DNA of 39,362 nucleotides from Verrucomicrobiaceae bacterium E54. GTDB lineage: Bacteria; Verrucomicrobiota; Verrucomicrobiia; Verrucomicrobiales; Akkermansiaceae. The DNA is taken from the NCBI GenBank assembly GCA_022548915.1, contig JAKZES010000050.1, positions 1 through 39,362 of the forward strand. Direction: 5' to 3'. Both the position numbers and the translations under genes were made by a program. Shown here piece after piece: positions 11,733 through 19,927 of the stretch (within the stretch, counting starts at the first letter, position 1; each line of letters starts with the position of its first letter). The notes beneath the pieces are model-generated. The model had not been told where the DNA came from. It saw only the letters and a list, made by a program, of their open reading frames with translations, and did no database searches.

Positions 11733-11828
11733 CGAATCAGCCTGCAGTGATACCCAATCAAAGAAGGTCGGATCTTGCGAAGGGTGCATGCAATACCATC
11801 CGGAAGCACCGTGCTCAAGCGGGTGGCA

Positions 11829-13358
11829 TCACGGCGCATTCTCTGTGAACTCGACCTGGTCGAACTCGACCGACCAGCCGTTACCTGAATCTCCGGCGAC
11901 ATCCTGTCCGCGGCTCAGCAGGCGCACTTCAAGCGCATCACCGACGGTCGCCACGGGTCCCGTGTTGTGGTCGTAGCTGACGGTCGAGGTGATGAAGGTG
12001 CCGGGAGTGGGGGCCGTGGTCGTCGGGTCTTCGTCCGAAGCGAGAAGCGTGGCACCGGCCCACAGCTCGACGCGAAATCCGGGCCAGTCGAAGGGGTCGG
12101 CGGAGGTCGAGGCGACACGGCCCACCTGCACGGTCAGCGTGTAGTCGGTGCCCAGGGCGTAGGTGCGGTCAAGCGTCTGCCGGATGCCGAAAGGGGCGCC
12201 GGGTGGGGTGGGAGGAAAATGATAGATGCTACAGACGTTTTCGGGGTCCGGGACCCCGTTGGGATAGTCCACGGTGGCCGGATATTCGGAGATCGTCGGA
12301 TTCCAGGCCTCGATCGTGCCATCAAACGGCACATTCACCTCAACCCACGGGGCATCGAGACCACCGAAGTCGCCATCGTTCAGCACCGGGTCTTCGAAGC
12401 CCGCATTGACCAGCGCCGGGAGTGGCGGGTCTTTTTCGAGCACGGCGAAGAAGCGGCGGTCATCGTCGCCACCGGGCACTCCGGGCAGGCTGTTGGTCGT
12501 CGCGGTCCCCGGGATGTTGATGTGGCCTTCCCAAGGCAGCCAAGAGGACGGGGCCGTTGAAAGGTCGGTGGAACTGAGCAGGTCGTAGACCTTGTCATCG
12601 CGGGTGGGGAACCACTCAAGGTTGTAGCTCCCGGGAATCGTCTCACTGGGGCGGATCACCAGTTGCAGGGGTGAAGGAAGGGGCACCTCGGCAACTTCCA
12701 GTCCTCCCCAGTTGGTGATCGAGGTGCCTGATGGCTGGTTCCACGTTCCCGAAATTTTGCCGTCCCCGTCGGAGGTGACGCTGGTGAAGTTGACGTCACC
12801 CTCGCTGTCGGTGGAGCTGTTGGCGCCACTGATCGTGATCAAGCACGGACGGGGAGGGCCCCCGCCGTAGAAGATCAGATCGTAGGTGAAATTCGCCTTC
12901 AGGCCGCTCAGTTCCCAATTCACGAACCCATCATGGACGCCCTCTACCCAGATGCCCCCATTCGCATCGGTGAAGCCCGGCCCCAGCAGACGCAGGGTCC
13001 GGTCGCGAAGGTCGCCAGGATCAAAATTGCCGGGGGACTCTCCTCCAATCCCCGTGGTATTCGAGTTGATGGTGAGCGTGACCCCACCCTCCGTGCCGGA
13101 TGCTTGAGCGTCACTGAGAACTTGGAAGTGCGTCCATGGTACATCAGCCCCGGGCCCTGCAATATCGAGACCTTCCTCGTTGTGTAGTTTCCCGTCGGGT
13201 GCGGACTCCCCGGTCACGCTGTCAGTGCCCTGTTGGGACATGTGGAAACTGGCCACGCGCGTTCCGGAAGAGGGGATCAACTCCGCGTCAGCACTGAGCG
13301 CAAGGCCGACACACGCAACAAGAGTGGAAATGGGATGGTCGAAGTTGATCAATTTCAT
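11829..13358 (-). CDS. Secreted multi-domain protein of the glycan locus, function unknown
   Basis: A 509-residue protein with a signal peptide (about residues 1-25, MKLINFDHPISTLVACVGLALSADA). The N-terminal half is a beta-rich domain (about 30-225) with NFTYDLIFYGGG and SGTWNQPSGTSITNWGGLEV. A short fibronectin-like segment (LQLVIRP...YNLEWFPTRDDKVYDLLSSTDL) follows. The C-terminal half (about 325-509, NAGFEDPVLNDGD... DYTLTVQVG ... WSVEFDQVEF) looks like a carbohydrate-binding jelly-roll fold. No catalytic motif is evident, so it is probably a secreted binding protein. The frame is open to 13376. Operator 1 and leader copy A lie upstream, which places it in the local regulon. Confidence 0.75.
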   Translation of the reverse strand: MKLINFDHPISTLVACVGLALSADAELIPSSGTRVASFHMSQQGTDSVTGESAPDGKLHNEEGLDIAGPGADVPWTHFQVLSDAQASGTEGGVTLTINSNTTGIGGESPGNFDPGDLRDRTLRLLGPGFTDANGGIWVEGVHDGFVNWELSGLKANFTYDLIFYGGGPPRPCLITISGANSSTDSEGDVNFTSVTSDGDGKISGTWNQPSGTSITNWGGLEVAEVPLPSPLQLVIRPSETIPGSYNLEWFPTRDDKVYDLLSSTDLSTAPSSWLPWEGHINIPGTATTNSLPGVPGGDDDRRFFAVLEKDPPLPALVNAGFEDPVLNDGDFGGLDAPWVEVNVPFDGTIEAWNPTISEYPATVDYPNGVPDPENVCSIYHFPPTPPGAPFGIRQTLDRTYALGTDYTLTVQVGRVASTSADPFDWPGFRVELWAGATLLASDEDPTTTAPTPGTFITSTVSYDHNTGPVATVGDALEVRLLSRGQDVAGDSGNGWSVEFDQVEFTENAP

Positions 13359-13393
13359 CAATGGGGGTCGTTTCATTTAGTGCCGTAGGGAGG

Positions 13394-13511
13394 TCGCTTT
13401 CGCATTCAGCCCCCCCCGAAACAGCGTTGAGTCGGACCGGCCTGCCTGTCGCAGCCTCCTGACCGCCAAAGCTCTTCGAGCGGCGGCGGTTGGCGAAGAC
13501 TGAAGGGCGGG
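13394..13511 (-). repeat. Leader repeat copy A (5' UTR of the 13358 gene)
   Basis: Read on the minus strand, this 118-bp element is nearly identical to 16252-16368 and related to 27099-27200. It contains the conserved hairpin ACCGCC-GCC-GCTC-GAA-GAGC-TTT-GGCGGT. It lies between the predicted promoter at 13526-13555 and the start codon at 13358, so it should be transcribed as part of the 5' UTR. Confidence 0.85.
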
Positions 13512-13525
13512 TTGTGCGCACGCCG

Positions 13526-13555
13526 ATGAAGCGTCAGTCACACGGACCGACACAA
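13526..13555 (-). promoter_or_regulatory. Predicted promoter P1 for the 13358 gene
   Basis: On the minus strand a TTGTGT hexamer (13550-13555) lies exactly 21 bp downstream of operator 1, and CTTCAT or GCTTCA (around 13526-13532) lies about 17 bp further on. The -10 is weak. The call rests on the identical geometry at the four other operators. Confidence 0.5.
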
Positions 13556-13576
13556 ACGGATTCCTCTTGGCTGGCG

Positions 13577-13591
13577 GATACCTCAGGTGAC
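13577..13591 (-). promoter_or_regulatory. Operator 1 (GTCACC-TGA-GGTATC)
   Basis: A 15-bp site with one perfect half (GTCACC) and one degenerate half (GGTATC for GGTGAC). It is preceded by AAACCT on the minus strand, as at sites 2, 3 and 4. It lies 10 bases beyond the stop codon of the regulator at 13602 and upstream of the 13358 gene. It is the likely binding site of that regulator. Confidence 0.75.
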
Positions 13592-13601
13592 AGGTTTGGC
13601 G

Positions 13602-14744
13602 TCACTCAAGGGAGGTTTCACCGCTCTTGCGGGAAAGGCCGCTGACTTTGCCCTCTGGCAGGATTTTCGTCCCGCTTCCAGGCGCCGGACCGATGGTCCC
13701 GCCCTCCACAAACTCCCCGTCGAAGAGCACCTGTCGTTTGTCTTCCCTCTTCTGGGCGGCGACGCCCTTGACCCACCGCATGACCCGTTTGATCACGGGC
13801 GCGGAGTCCCAACGGAAACAGGAAACGGCAGGATCGCACCACGCGAGACAAGGATCCATCTCACTGCTGATCAGTGAAACGTCTCGCGGTGCGTGGATGC
13901 CGCTGCGGGCGAGGTGCTGCTGTGCCGCCGCGAATAGGCGCGGTTCGCCGAAAATCACGGCGGTGGGCGGAGTATGCTGAAACAGTGTGTTGAGACAGCC
14001 CCTCAATCCCGCTGGAGTGCCCTCCCAATCCGGCAGATTGTAGGAGCCGGTCTTGATCCCCTGCGCCTCCAACTCATCGAGGAAAACCTGCTCAACCAGC
14101 GCCGGATACGGCTTCCGCCGCTCCGCCTGGGCAATCATCACGATCCGGTGGTGGCCCAGTGCCACCAGCCGCCGCACCGCCACCACCATGGCGGATGCGA
14201 TCCTCGGGCAGGACGCCGCGATCGGCAGCCCGGTGAAGCGCCCGAATAGCGCGATCGCCGCAATATCCTGCTGGGAAAACCATTCCAAAACCTCGCGTGA
14301 TCCACCAGCTACGATCCAGGCGTCGGCCGGGGTTTTCTTCACAAACCGCGCCAAGCGGCCCGCGTCCGTTCCCAGATCGGCCATCGTCTTCAGCGCGAAA
14401 TCCGCCACAAAGCCCGCCATGCGGAGTTGATCGAGCAACTCCAGGTTGCAGGGGAACACGCGCGAATCCCGGTCATAGGTCAGAATCCTCACCCGTAGCT
14501 TGCGCCGGATCACTTTCCCCTCGGGCAGGACGATCCGCCGCCGCTGCCCGCCGCCCTGGGAAACCAACATGCCCTGCGCCGCCAGCCGCCGCATCGCGGC
14601 TTCCACCGTCTTGTGGCTCACCCCGAGTTCTGCGGCCAAGCGGTTGCGCCCGGGCAAGGTCTCCCGCCAGCGCCCACTGAGCATGCCCTCCTTCAGCACC
14701 TCCGCGACCTGCTCCGCAAGGGAGTGAAACTTCCGCTCGATCAT
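13602..14744 (-). CDS. GntR-headed LacI-type regulator of the local glycan regulon (paralogue 2)
   Basis: A 380-residue regulator with a GntR-type winged helix at about residues 5-70 (EQVAEVLKEGMLSGRWRETLPG, AELGVSHKTVEAAMRRLAAQGML) and a LacI-type sugar-binding effector domain (about 76-340). The ATG at 14744 sits 11 bases from operator 2, a perfect GTCACC-CGA-GGTGAC palindrome, so it likely controls itself and the divergent gene at 14897. Four further copies of the operator lie upstream of neighbouring transcription units. Truncated copies of this gene's 5' end lie next to operators 3 and 5. The effector is probably a sugar released from the target glycan. The extra C-terminal tail (after GGTIGPAPG) is absent from paralogue 1. 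Confidence 0.92.
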   Translation of the reverse strand: MIERKFHSLAEQVAEVLKEGMLSGRWRETLPGRNRLAAELGVSHKTVEAAMRRLAAQGMLVSQGGGQRRRIVLPEGKVIRRKLRVRILTYDRDSRVFPCNLELLDQLRMAGFVADFALKTMADLGTDAGRLARFVKKTPADAWIVAGGSREVLEWFSQQDIAAIALFGRFTGLPIAASCPRIASAMVVAVRRLVALGHHRIVMIAQAERRKPYPALVEQVFLDELEAQGIKTGSYNLPDWEGTPAGLRGCLNTLFQHTPPTAVIFGEPRLFAAAQQHLARSGIHAPRDVSLISSEMDPCLAWCDPAVSCFRWDSAPVIKRVMRWVKGVAAQKREDKRQVLFDGEFVEGGTIGPAPGSGTKILPEGKVSGLSRKSGETSLE

Positions 14745-14755
14745 GCGGAAAACCT

Positions 14756-14770
14756 GTCACCCGAGGTGAC
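14756..14770. promoter_or_regulatory. Operator 2 (perfect palindrome GTCACC-CGA-GGTGAC)
   Basis: A perfect 6-3-6 palindrome in the divergent region between the regulator (start 14744, minus) and the secreted protein at 14897 (plus). This is the best-preserved context and defines the consensus. It is ideally placed for autoregulation and control of the divergent gene. Confidence 0.88.
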
Positions 14771-14791
14771 CGTGTGCCAAGGGGAATCCGT

Positions 14792-14820
14792 TTGCGCCGT
14801 TCCGTGTGGCTGTCTCTTGT
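14792..14820 (+). promoter_or_regulatory. Predicted promoter P2 for the 14897 gene
   Basis: TTGCGC (14792-14797) starts 21 bp after operator 2. A 17-bp spacer and TCTTGT (14815-14820) follow. The spacing matches the other four sites, and the operator centre would be about 64 bp before transcription start. This is an inference from pattern only. Confidence 0.55.
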
Positions 14821-14896
14821 TCAAGTGCGTGGCCGCACCCGCCGTTTGTTCGGTGGCCGCGCTGACATTTTCCCGATCAAGACCACCACATCAGCC

Positions 14897-15829
14897 ATGA
14901 AAGCCGCAAACGTCATCATTCACCGCCCCTTGGCCATCACCTTTCTTCTGATCACCGCCGCCGTGTTGGCCGATGCGGAAACGATCCTGATTGACTGGGG
15001 CGACGGCAGCGGCACAGGAGGGGTGTCCGCACCCTCCTTCCCCGCTGGTGATGGCAAATATTGGAACAGCCTAGGTAACAACACCGCCAATCCGACCAAC
15101 GCCGCGCTCATCGATTCGACCAATGGTTCGACGCCAGTGACCGTGACGGTCTCGACCGGCAGCGGCTCGGTCAGCGGTTGGGGTGACTTCAACGGTGCTG
15201 CCGCTCCGGATCCTTACGATGAATTCAGTGTCCGTGATGATGCTCTTTTCAACGGCGACACGGGGGCGATTCCCATCACGTTCAGTGGGCTCCTGGCCAA
15301 CACCGAATACGACTTCACCATGATCAGCCGTCGGCCAGCTTCAGGCCGGGACGGCAAGGTCACCATCACCACCGGCACCAGCACCGACATTGGATCCGGT
15401 CTTGTATTGGTCTTGAACGGCGACGTGCTCAGTTTCAGTGCAACGTCCGATGCCACGGGAAAAATCTCGCTTGGTTTTGCGGAGAATACCGCAGGTGGCG
15501 GCGGTGCCGTCATGAACGGCATGACCATCACCGGCGACTTTACCGCCTCCACGCCCGCCGCGCCGCAACTGAGCGGGTTCACTTATGACCCGGTGACGGG
15601 CAACAGCGAGGTCAGTCTCAAGGCTGCCGCAAACACCGACTACAAGCTGGTGGAGGCCAGCGACCTCGATTTCGCGACACCCGACCAAGACCCGGTCACG
15701 CTGCTCGGGGCCAGCATCGGCACCGTGAACGAAAACACGATCACCACCGACGGCAGCGGCAATGCCACCGTTCAGTTCAATCTCGGCACGGCGAACAGCG
15801 CGACCTTCATCCGGGCGGAAACTCCCTGA
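14897..15829 (+). CDS. Secreted beta-sandwich protein of the glycan locus
   Basis: A 310-residue exported protein (signal peptide about residues 1-26, ending in LADAE). The main domain (about 27-215) begins ILIDWGDGSGTGGVSAPSF and contains PITFSGLLANTEYDFTMISRRP, a pattern of secreted beta-sandwich proteins in Verrucomicrobiota. A short C-terminal module (about 220-310, GNSEVSLKAAANTDYKLVEASDL...) resembles the tail of the 16380 protein and ends with FIRAETP. No catalytic residues are recognised; a binding role is likely. The ATG at 14897 precedes a good signal peptide; upstream codons overlap promoter and operator. It is transcribed divergently from the regulator. Confidence 0.78.
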   Translation: MKAANVIIHRPLAITFLLITAAVLADAETILIDWGDGSGTGGVSAPSFPAGDGKYWNSLGNNTANPTNAALIDSTNGSTPVTVTVSTGSGSVSGWGDFNGAAAPDPYDEFSVRDDALFNGDTGAIPITFSGLLANTEYDFTMISRRPASGRDGKVTITTGTSTDIGSGLVLVLNGDVLSFSATSDATGKISLGFAENTAGGGGAVMNGMTITGDFTASTPAAPQLSGFTYDPVTGNSEVSLKAAANTDYKLVEASDLDFATPDQDPVTLLGASIGTVNENTITTDGSGNATVQFNLGTANSATFIRAETP

Positions 15830-15929
15830 CAGCTGCCGCGAGTTTTGAAACTCCAAGACCACCACATCCACGAGGACAACCACGACTGACAAGCAATGCC
15901 GCCAGCGATTCCACGGAGTTCCGCCCGTC

Positions 15930-16026
15930 AGGGCCGCCCCCGGCGCCCTTCGCGAAGCGCACAATTTTCAGATCCCAACTCCCGACGGCTCCTCCAAAGA
16001 CTTCATCCGACTTCAGGTCCTGTCGG
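15930..16026 (+). other. Possible decayed C-terminus of a secreted protein
   Basis: In one plus-strand frame this stretch reads PTPDGSSKDFIRLQVLSDP. The KDFIR/KDFVR ending is like the C-termini of the secreted proteins in this locus (compare DPKDFVRGVSLP at 17468). No start codon or complete domain is present. It may be the tail of a lost target gene left between the 14897 unit and the regulator relic at 16027. The interpretation is tentative. Confidence 0.3.
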
Positions 16027-16071
16027 ATCCGCGACCTGCTCCGCAAAGGAGTGGAACTTCCGCTCGATCAT
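16027..16071 (-). pseudogene. Relic of the regulator gene's 5' end (beside operator 3)
   Basis: Read from the minus-strand ATG at 16071, the sequence encodes MIERKFHSFAEQVAD. It matches the first 14 codons of the regulator at 14744 with only about two base changes in 44, then similarity stops. The same 11-base gap separates it from operator 3. The similarity continues on the other side, through the operator and promoter to about 16210, so this is one boundary of a copied regulator-operator block. Confidence 0.85.
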
Positions 16072-16082
16072 GCGAAAAACCT

Positions 16083-16097
16083 GTCACCCGAGGTGAC
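16083..16097. promoter_or_regulatory. Operator 3 (GTCACC-CGA-GGTGAC)
   Basis: An identical copy of operator 2, with the same flanks (AAACCT before, CG after). It lies upstream of the gene set starting at 16380. Confidence 0.88.
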
Positions 16098-16118
16098 CGC
16101 GTGCCAGGAGGAATGGGT

Positions 16119-16147
16119 TTGCGCCGGTTGGTGTGGCTGCCTTTTGT
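16119..16147 (+). promoter_or_regulatory. Predicted promoter P3 for the 16380 operon
   Basis: TTGCGC (16119-16124), a 17-bp spacer and TTTTGT (16142-16147), again starting 21 bp after the operator. It would give a 5' UTR of roughly 225 bases that contains leader copy B. Confidence 0.55.
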
Positions 16148-16251
16148 TCGTGGGTGTGGCCACCCCGCCCTTCGTTTGGCGGCTGCGCCGGCATCGTTCC
16201 GATCAAAACCAACAGAGCCCATCCGCATTGAATCCAGAAAATCCCCTTTCT

Positions 16252-16368
16252 CCCGCCCTCCAGTCTTCGCCAACCGCCGCCGCTCGAAGAGCTTTGGCGG
16301 TCAGGAGGCTGCGACAGGCAGGCCAGTCCGACTCAACGCCGTTTCGGGGGGCCTGAATGCGAAAGCGA
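16252..16368 (+). repeat. Leader repeat copy B (5' UTR of the 16380 operon)
   Basis: A 117-bp element differing from copy A at only a handful of positions. The hairpin has outer arms 16273-16278 (ACCGCC) and 16296-16301 (GGCGGT) and inner arms GCTC 16282-16285 and GAGC 16289-16292 around a GAA loop. It ends 11 bases before the start codon. Confidence 0.85.
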
Positions 16369-16379
16369 AACTGATCATC

Positions 16380-17468
16380 ATGAGAATCCATCCCTGCCTT
16401 AAAATCATCTCCGCCCTGCTCGGTTGCGCAGGGCTTGCCGGAACGACCCAAGCGGGTCTCATGGCCCACTACTCCTTCGACACCGTCGACGAGGAGACCG
16501 TCGAGGAAATTACGACATTCACGACCCCGGACTCGATCGGCAGCGCTTTCGCGACACTCGGTGGTGGAGTCTCGATTAACGGCACTGAGTTTATTGCGGG
16601 AGGGGGTGCCTTGGAAATGACCGAGAGCGGAGGAACTGTTGCGACATCTGTGGACGGAGCGGTGACCAGCAACGAATTCGACTGGGTCAATGGCGCCCGC
16701 ACCGTGACTTTCTGGTGGAAGGCCAAGACGCCTGCGGCGAATGTTTTGCAAGGCACCTACGTGTCCTTCGGGGATAATACCGCCAATGGAACTCGCTTCG
16801 ACATCAAGGAGTCGCACGCACCCGGAGCCGCTACCCAAGGCAACCTGCGGGTCGAGGTGCAGGGAACTGGGCAAACGACAGATCCGACTGATTTCGATGA
16901 TGGGGCCTGGCATTTCGTCGCCGTGACGGTGCCCGACAACGCGACATTCGCAGACATATCATGGTCTGTGGATGGCATCGCCACGGATTTGAATGCCAGC
17001 ACAAGCACTCTCGCTATCGCGACTGGGTCCAGCCCGCTGGTCTTCGGCGATTCCATCATTACGCCGCCCGCACCCAACTCTGACAACCGCACGCCAAACG
17101 GTTACCTGGACGAATTCCAGCTCTATGACGAGGTCCTGAGCGAGTCTGAGATCCTATTTCTCTACAACAACCCCGGCAGTGTGATCGGCGCGAGAATCAC
17201 TTCCTTCGCCTCCGTGGGAGGCAACGTGTGGGAGCTAACCCTTTCGGGAATTCCCTCGACCAAATATGAATTCCGGTCCTCGACCACGCTGGACTTCACG
17301 CCGGGCACCTTGGTAGGCGGACTCGGCCAGGAAAATCCGGGCACCGATCCGGGCACGATCGATGGCAGTGGCAACTTCGTCACCACCGACACCCAGGGCG
17401 ATGCCAAGGTAAGAATGACGCTTACCGGTGATCCGAAGGACTTTGTCCGCGGGGTGAGCTTGCCCTGA
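16380..17468 (+). CDS. Secreted LamG-domain protein with C-terminal beta module
   Basis: A 362-residue exported protein (signal peptide about residues 1-27, ending in GTTQAG). A LamG/concanavalin-like lectin domain occupies about residues 27-270 (MAHYSFDT, NARTVTFWWKAK-type core, WHFVAVTVPDNATF, DEFQLYDEVLSESEILFLYNN). A C-terminal module (about 272-362) reads ITSFASVGGNVWELTLSGIPSTKYEFRSSTTLDF and ends KDFVRGVSLP. LamG domains bind glycans or calcium; no hydrolase motif is seen. The gene has operator 3, P3 and leader B upstream and leads a run of five plus-strand genes. Its LamG part is nearly identical in DNA to those at 17602 and 21402. Confidence 0.85.
   Translation: MRIHPCLKIISALLGCAGLAGTTQAGLMAHYSFDTVDEETVEEITTFTTPDSIGSAFATLGGGVSINGTEFIAGGGALEMTESGGTVATSVDGAVTSNEFDWVNGARTVTFWWKAKTPAANVLQGTYVSFGDNTANGTRFDIKESHAPGAATQGNLRVEVQGTGQTTDPTDFDDGAWHFVAVTVPDNATFADISWSVDGIATDLNASTSTLAIATGSSPLVFGDSIITPPAPNSDNRTPNGYLDEFQLYDEVLSESEILFLYNNPGSVIGARITSFASVGGNVWELTLSGIPSTKYEFRSSTTLDFTPGTLVGGLGQENPGTDPGTIDGSGNFVTTDTQGDAKVRMTLTGDPKDFVRGVSLP
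16458..17188 (+). repeat. LamG cassette, copy 1
   Basis: A LamG-coding stretch of about 730 bp that recurs at 17602-18309 and 21402-22110 with long runs of identical bases, for example around TTCGACATCAAGGAGTCGCA and CCAACTCTGACAACCGCACG. This copy has a slightly longer N-terminal loop (DEETVEEITTF) than the other two. Confidence 0.9.
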
Positions 17469-17523
17469 TCATAAATTTCACACGAGCCGACCAAACCAAA
17501 TTCTAAAATCCATTTCCATTATC

Positions 17524-18375
17524 ATGAAAATTCAACCCCGCCTCAAAATCATCTCCGCCCTGCTCGGTTCCGCATTGCTTGCCGGAACGACCCAGGCGGC
17601 TCTCATTGCCCATTACTCCTTCGACGTGGACAATACGGGGACGACCCCGGACTCGGTCGGAAGTGCTTTCGCCACACTCGGTGGTGGAGTCTCGATCAAC
17701 GAGACGGAATTTAAGGCGGGAGGGGGTGCTTTGGAAATGACCAATAGCCTTGGAAGTAATGCGGTATCTGTGGACGGCGCAGTGACCAACAACACCTTTA
17801 CCTGGACAACTTCTACTGCCCGCACCCTGACTTTTTGGTGGAAGGCAAAAACGCCTGTCGAGAATGTTCTCCAAGGTACCTATGTGTCCTTCGGGGATAC
17901 TACCGCCAATGGAACTCGCTTTGACATCAAGGAGTCGCACGCACCCGCAGCCCCTACCCAGGGCAACCTGCGGGTCGAGGTGCAGGGAGCTGGGCAAACG
18001 ACAGATCCGACTGATTTCGATAGTGGGGCCTGGCATTTCGTCGCAGTGACGGTGCCCGACAACGCGACATTCGCAGACATATCATGGTTTGTGAATGGTA
18101 GCGCCACGGATTTGAATACCAGCACGAGCACCCTCGATATCGCGACTGCGACTAGTCCGCTGGTCTTCGGCGATTCCATCATTACGCCGGACGCACCCAA
18201 CTCTGACAACCGCACGCCAAACGGCTACCTGGACGAATTCCAACTGTATGACGAGGTCCTGAGCGAGTCTGAGATTTTATTCCTCTACAACAATCCCGGC
18301 AGCGTGATTCCAGAGCCGTCCGCAGCCTTGGTTTGTTTTCTCGGAGCCCTTCTCCTGCTTCGCCGCCGCCGTTAA
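17524..18375 (+). CDS. Secreted LamG protein with PEP-CTERM sorting tail
   Basis: A 283-residue protein: signal peptide (about residues 1-26, almost the same as in the 16380 protein), a LamG lectin domain (about 27-258), then IPEPSAALVCFLGALLLLRRRR at the C-terminus. The tail is a PEP-CTERM signal: Pro-Glu-Pro, a hydrophobic span and an arginine cluster, normally processed by an exosortase. No exosortase gene is present in the window. The gene follows the 16380 gene by 55 bases with no visible terminator, so it is probably in the same operon. It arose by duplication of that gene, with a different tail. Confidence 0.88.
   Translation: MKIQPRLKIISALLGSALLAGTTQAALIAHYSFDVDNTGTTPDSVGSAFATLGGGVSINETEFKAGGGALEMTNSLGSNAVSVDGAVTNNTFTWTTSTARTLTFWWKAKTPVENVLQGTYVSFGDTTANGTRFDIKESHAPAAPTQGNLRVEVQGAGQTTDPTDFDSGAWHFVAVTVPDNATFADISWFVNGSATDLNTSTSTLDIATATSPLVFGDSIITPDAPNSDNRTPNGYLDEFQLYDEVLSESEILFLYNNPGSVIPEPSAALVCFLGALLLLRRRR
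17602..18309 (+). repeat. LamG cassette, copy 2
   Basis: Second copy of the duplicated LamG-coding stretch, here joined to a PEP-CTERM tail. It is somewhat more diverged in its first third (SLGSNAVSVDGAVTNN) than copies 1 and 3 are from each other. Confidence 0.9.
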
Positions 18376-18484
18376 GGCAGCATGCTGGGCAGTTGGCGGA
18401 ATTTCACCTAATGGCGTACCCAGACGGGTGCGCAATTTGTGTATCAGAACTCATCTCCAAGAAAACCGCACACCGGAATCCGAC

Positions 18485-19927
18485 ATGAAAAACCCCATCT
18501 TTTCGCCCACCATTGCATCATTGTCACTGGTGTTTCTGTTGTGCTTCGCTCCACAAGCGAGAGCCCAAGGCGCACCGAACGTCCTTTTCTTTTTCTTGGA
18601 CGACATGCGCTGGGACGCGGCGGGCTTCGCTGGCAACAATGTCGTTACCACACCGAACATGGACACCCTCGCGGCACAGGGAACTATCTTTGAAAACGCA
18701 TACACAACCACGGCCATCTGCATGGTGAGCCGCGCCAGCGTCTTCACGGGGCAGCATATGCAGCGTCACGGGATCACGGCTTTTCTCCAGAATCTATCCG
18801 CCGCGAAATGGACGGATTCCTACCCGGGCCGGCTTGACGACGCCGGCTACTACATGGGCTTCATCGGCAAGCATGGCTTGGGCGATGGCTTCACCGGACT
18901 CTACGGCAGCTACGATTTCGACAAAGGCTACGATAGACAAGGGAGCTACTTGGGCCAAATCATCGACGGAGAGTCCGCCAACGGACGCCACATCTCAAAA
19001 TTCATGGGCGACCTCGCCATCGAGTTCATCGGCGACGCGGCGGATCCTGCCAAGAACACGACATCCGCCCCGTTCTGCCTGCAGATCAGTTGGAAGGCAC
19101 CCCACGTGCAAGACAGTCCCGAGGGCGGCGAGTTTATACCGGATCCTGCGTACGATTCGCTCTACGCCGGAGATACGATTTCCCATGCCAAGACAGACAC
19201 CCAGGCCCAGTTCGATGATCTGCCGGCCTTCTTCAAGGTGCCGACAACCGAGGGGACCAAACGGGGCAATTACCGCTTCGGCACCGAGGAGAAATTCCAG
19301 GAGAACGTCAAAAAGCATCACCGGCTGATCCACGGTGTGGACGTCCAGATCGGGCGTGTTCTCGCCGCTCTCGACGACCCGGACGGCAACGGCGACAACA
19401 GCGACAGCATGGCGGCCAACACCATCATCCTCATTAGTTCGGATAACGGCTATTTCCTCAACGAACGGAAACAGGGAGGGAAATGGTATGTGCAGGAAGA
19501 GTCGATCCGTGTGCCCATGGTGGTGATGGATCCTCGCCTGCCCGCTTCGCAAAAAGGCAAGCGGGTCTCGCAAATGGTCCTCAACATCGACCTTCCGGCC
19601 ACGATACTGGACTATGCCGGTGTGGCCCGCCCCTCTGTCATGCAGGGGCAGTCGATGAAGCCGATCGTCGATGGGCAGCCTCCGTCGGGATGGCGCACGG
19701 CCTTCTTTCACGATCACCCCCACTTGGGCACTGTCTTCGGCAACGAAGGCGTCCGCACCGAGAGTTTCGTTTACACCCGCTACCCGGACAATGGGAACGT
19801 AAAACAGCTCTATGATATATCGGTCGATCCCTACCAGCGCACCAACCTCGCCGACGATCCGCGCTATGCTGACAAGCTGGCGGAGATGGATGCCTTGACC
19901 ACCCAATTCAAGAGCGATGCGCAATAA
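18485..19927 (+). CDS. Secreted sulfatase (formylglycine-dependent, arylsulfatase family S1)
   Basis: A 480-residue exported sulfatase (signal peptide about residues 1-27) that would remove sulfate esters from a glycan. Metal-binding aspartates are at about 39-40 (LDDMRWD). The active-site motif is C79-M-V-S-R83, where Cys79 would become formylglycine. The usual CxPSR proline is replaced by valine, a variant that I recall in some environmental sulfatases. A second metal region (LISSDNGYFLNE) and the C-terminal LYDISVDPYQRTNLADDP sequence are also present. I chose the ATG at 18485 because the signal peptide starts there; the frame is open from 18428. It overlaps the next gene by 11 bases, which suggests coupling. 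It needs a sulfatase-maturing enzyme that is not encoded here. Confidence 0.93.
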   Translation: MKNPIFSPTIASLSLVFLLCFAPQARAQGAPNVLFFFLDDMRWDAAGFAGNNVVTTPNMDTLAAQGTIFENAYTTTAICMVSRASVFTGQHMQRHGITAFLQNLSAAKWTDSYPGRLDDAGYYMGFIGKHGLGDGFTGLYGSYDFDKGYDRQGSYLGQIIDGESANGRHISKFMGDLAIEFIGDAADPAKNTTSAPFCLQISWKAPHVQDSPEGGEFIPDPAYDSLYAGDTISHAKTDTQAQFDDLPAFFKVPTTEGTKRGNYRFGTEEKFQENVKKHHRLIHGVDVQIGRVLAALDDPDGNGDNSDSMAANTIILISSDNGYFLNERKQGGKWYVQEESIRVPMVVMDPRLPASQKGKRVSQMVLNIDLPATILDYAGVARPSVMQGQSMKPIVDGQPPSGWRTAFFHDHPHLGTVFGNEGVRTESFVYTRYPDNGNVKQLYDISVDPYQRTNLADDPRYADKLAEMDALTTQFKSDAQ

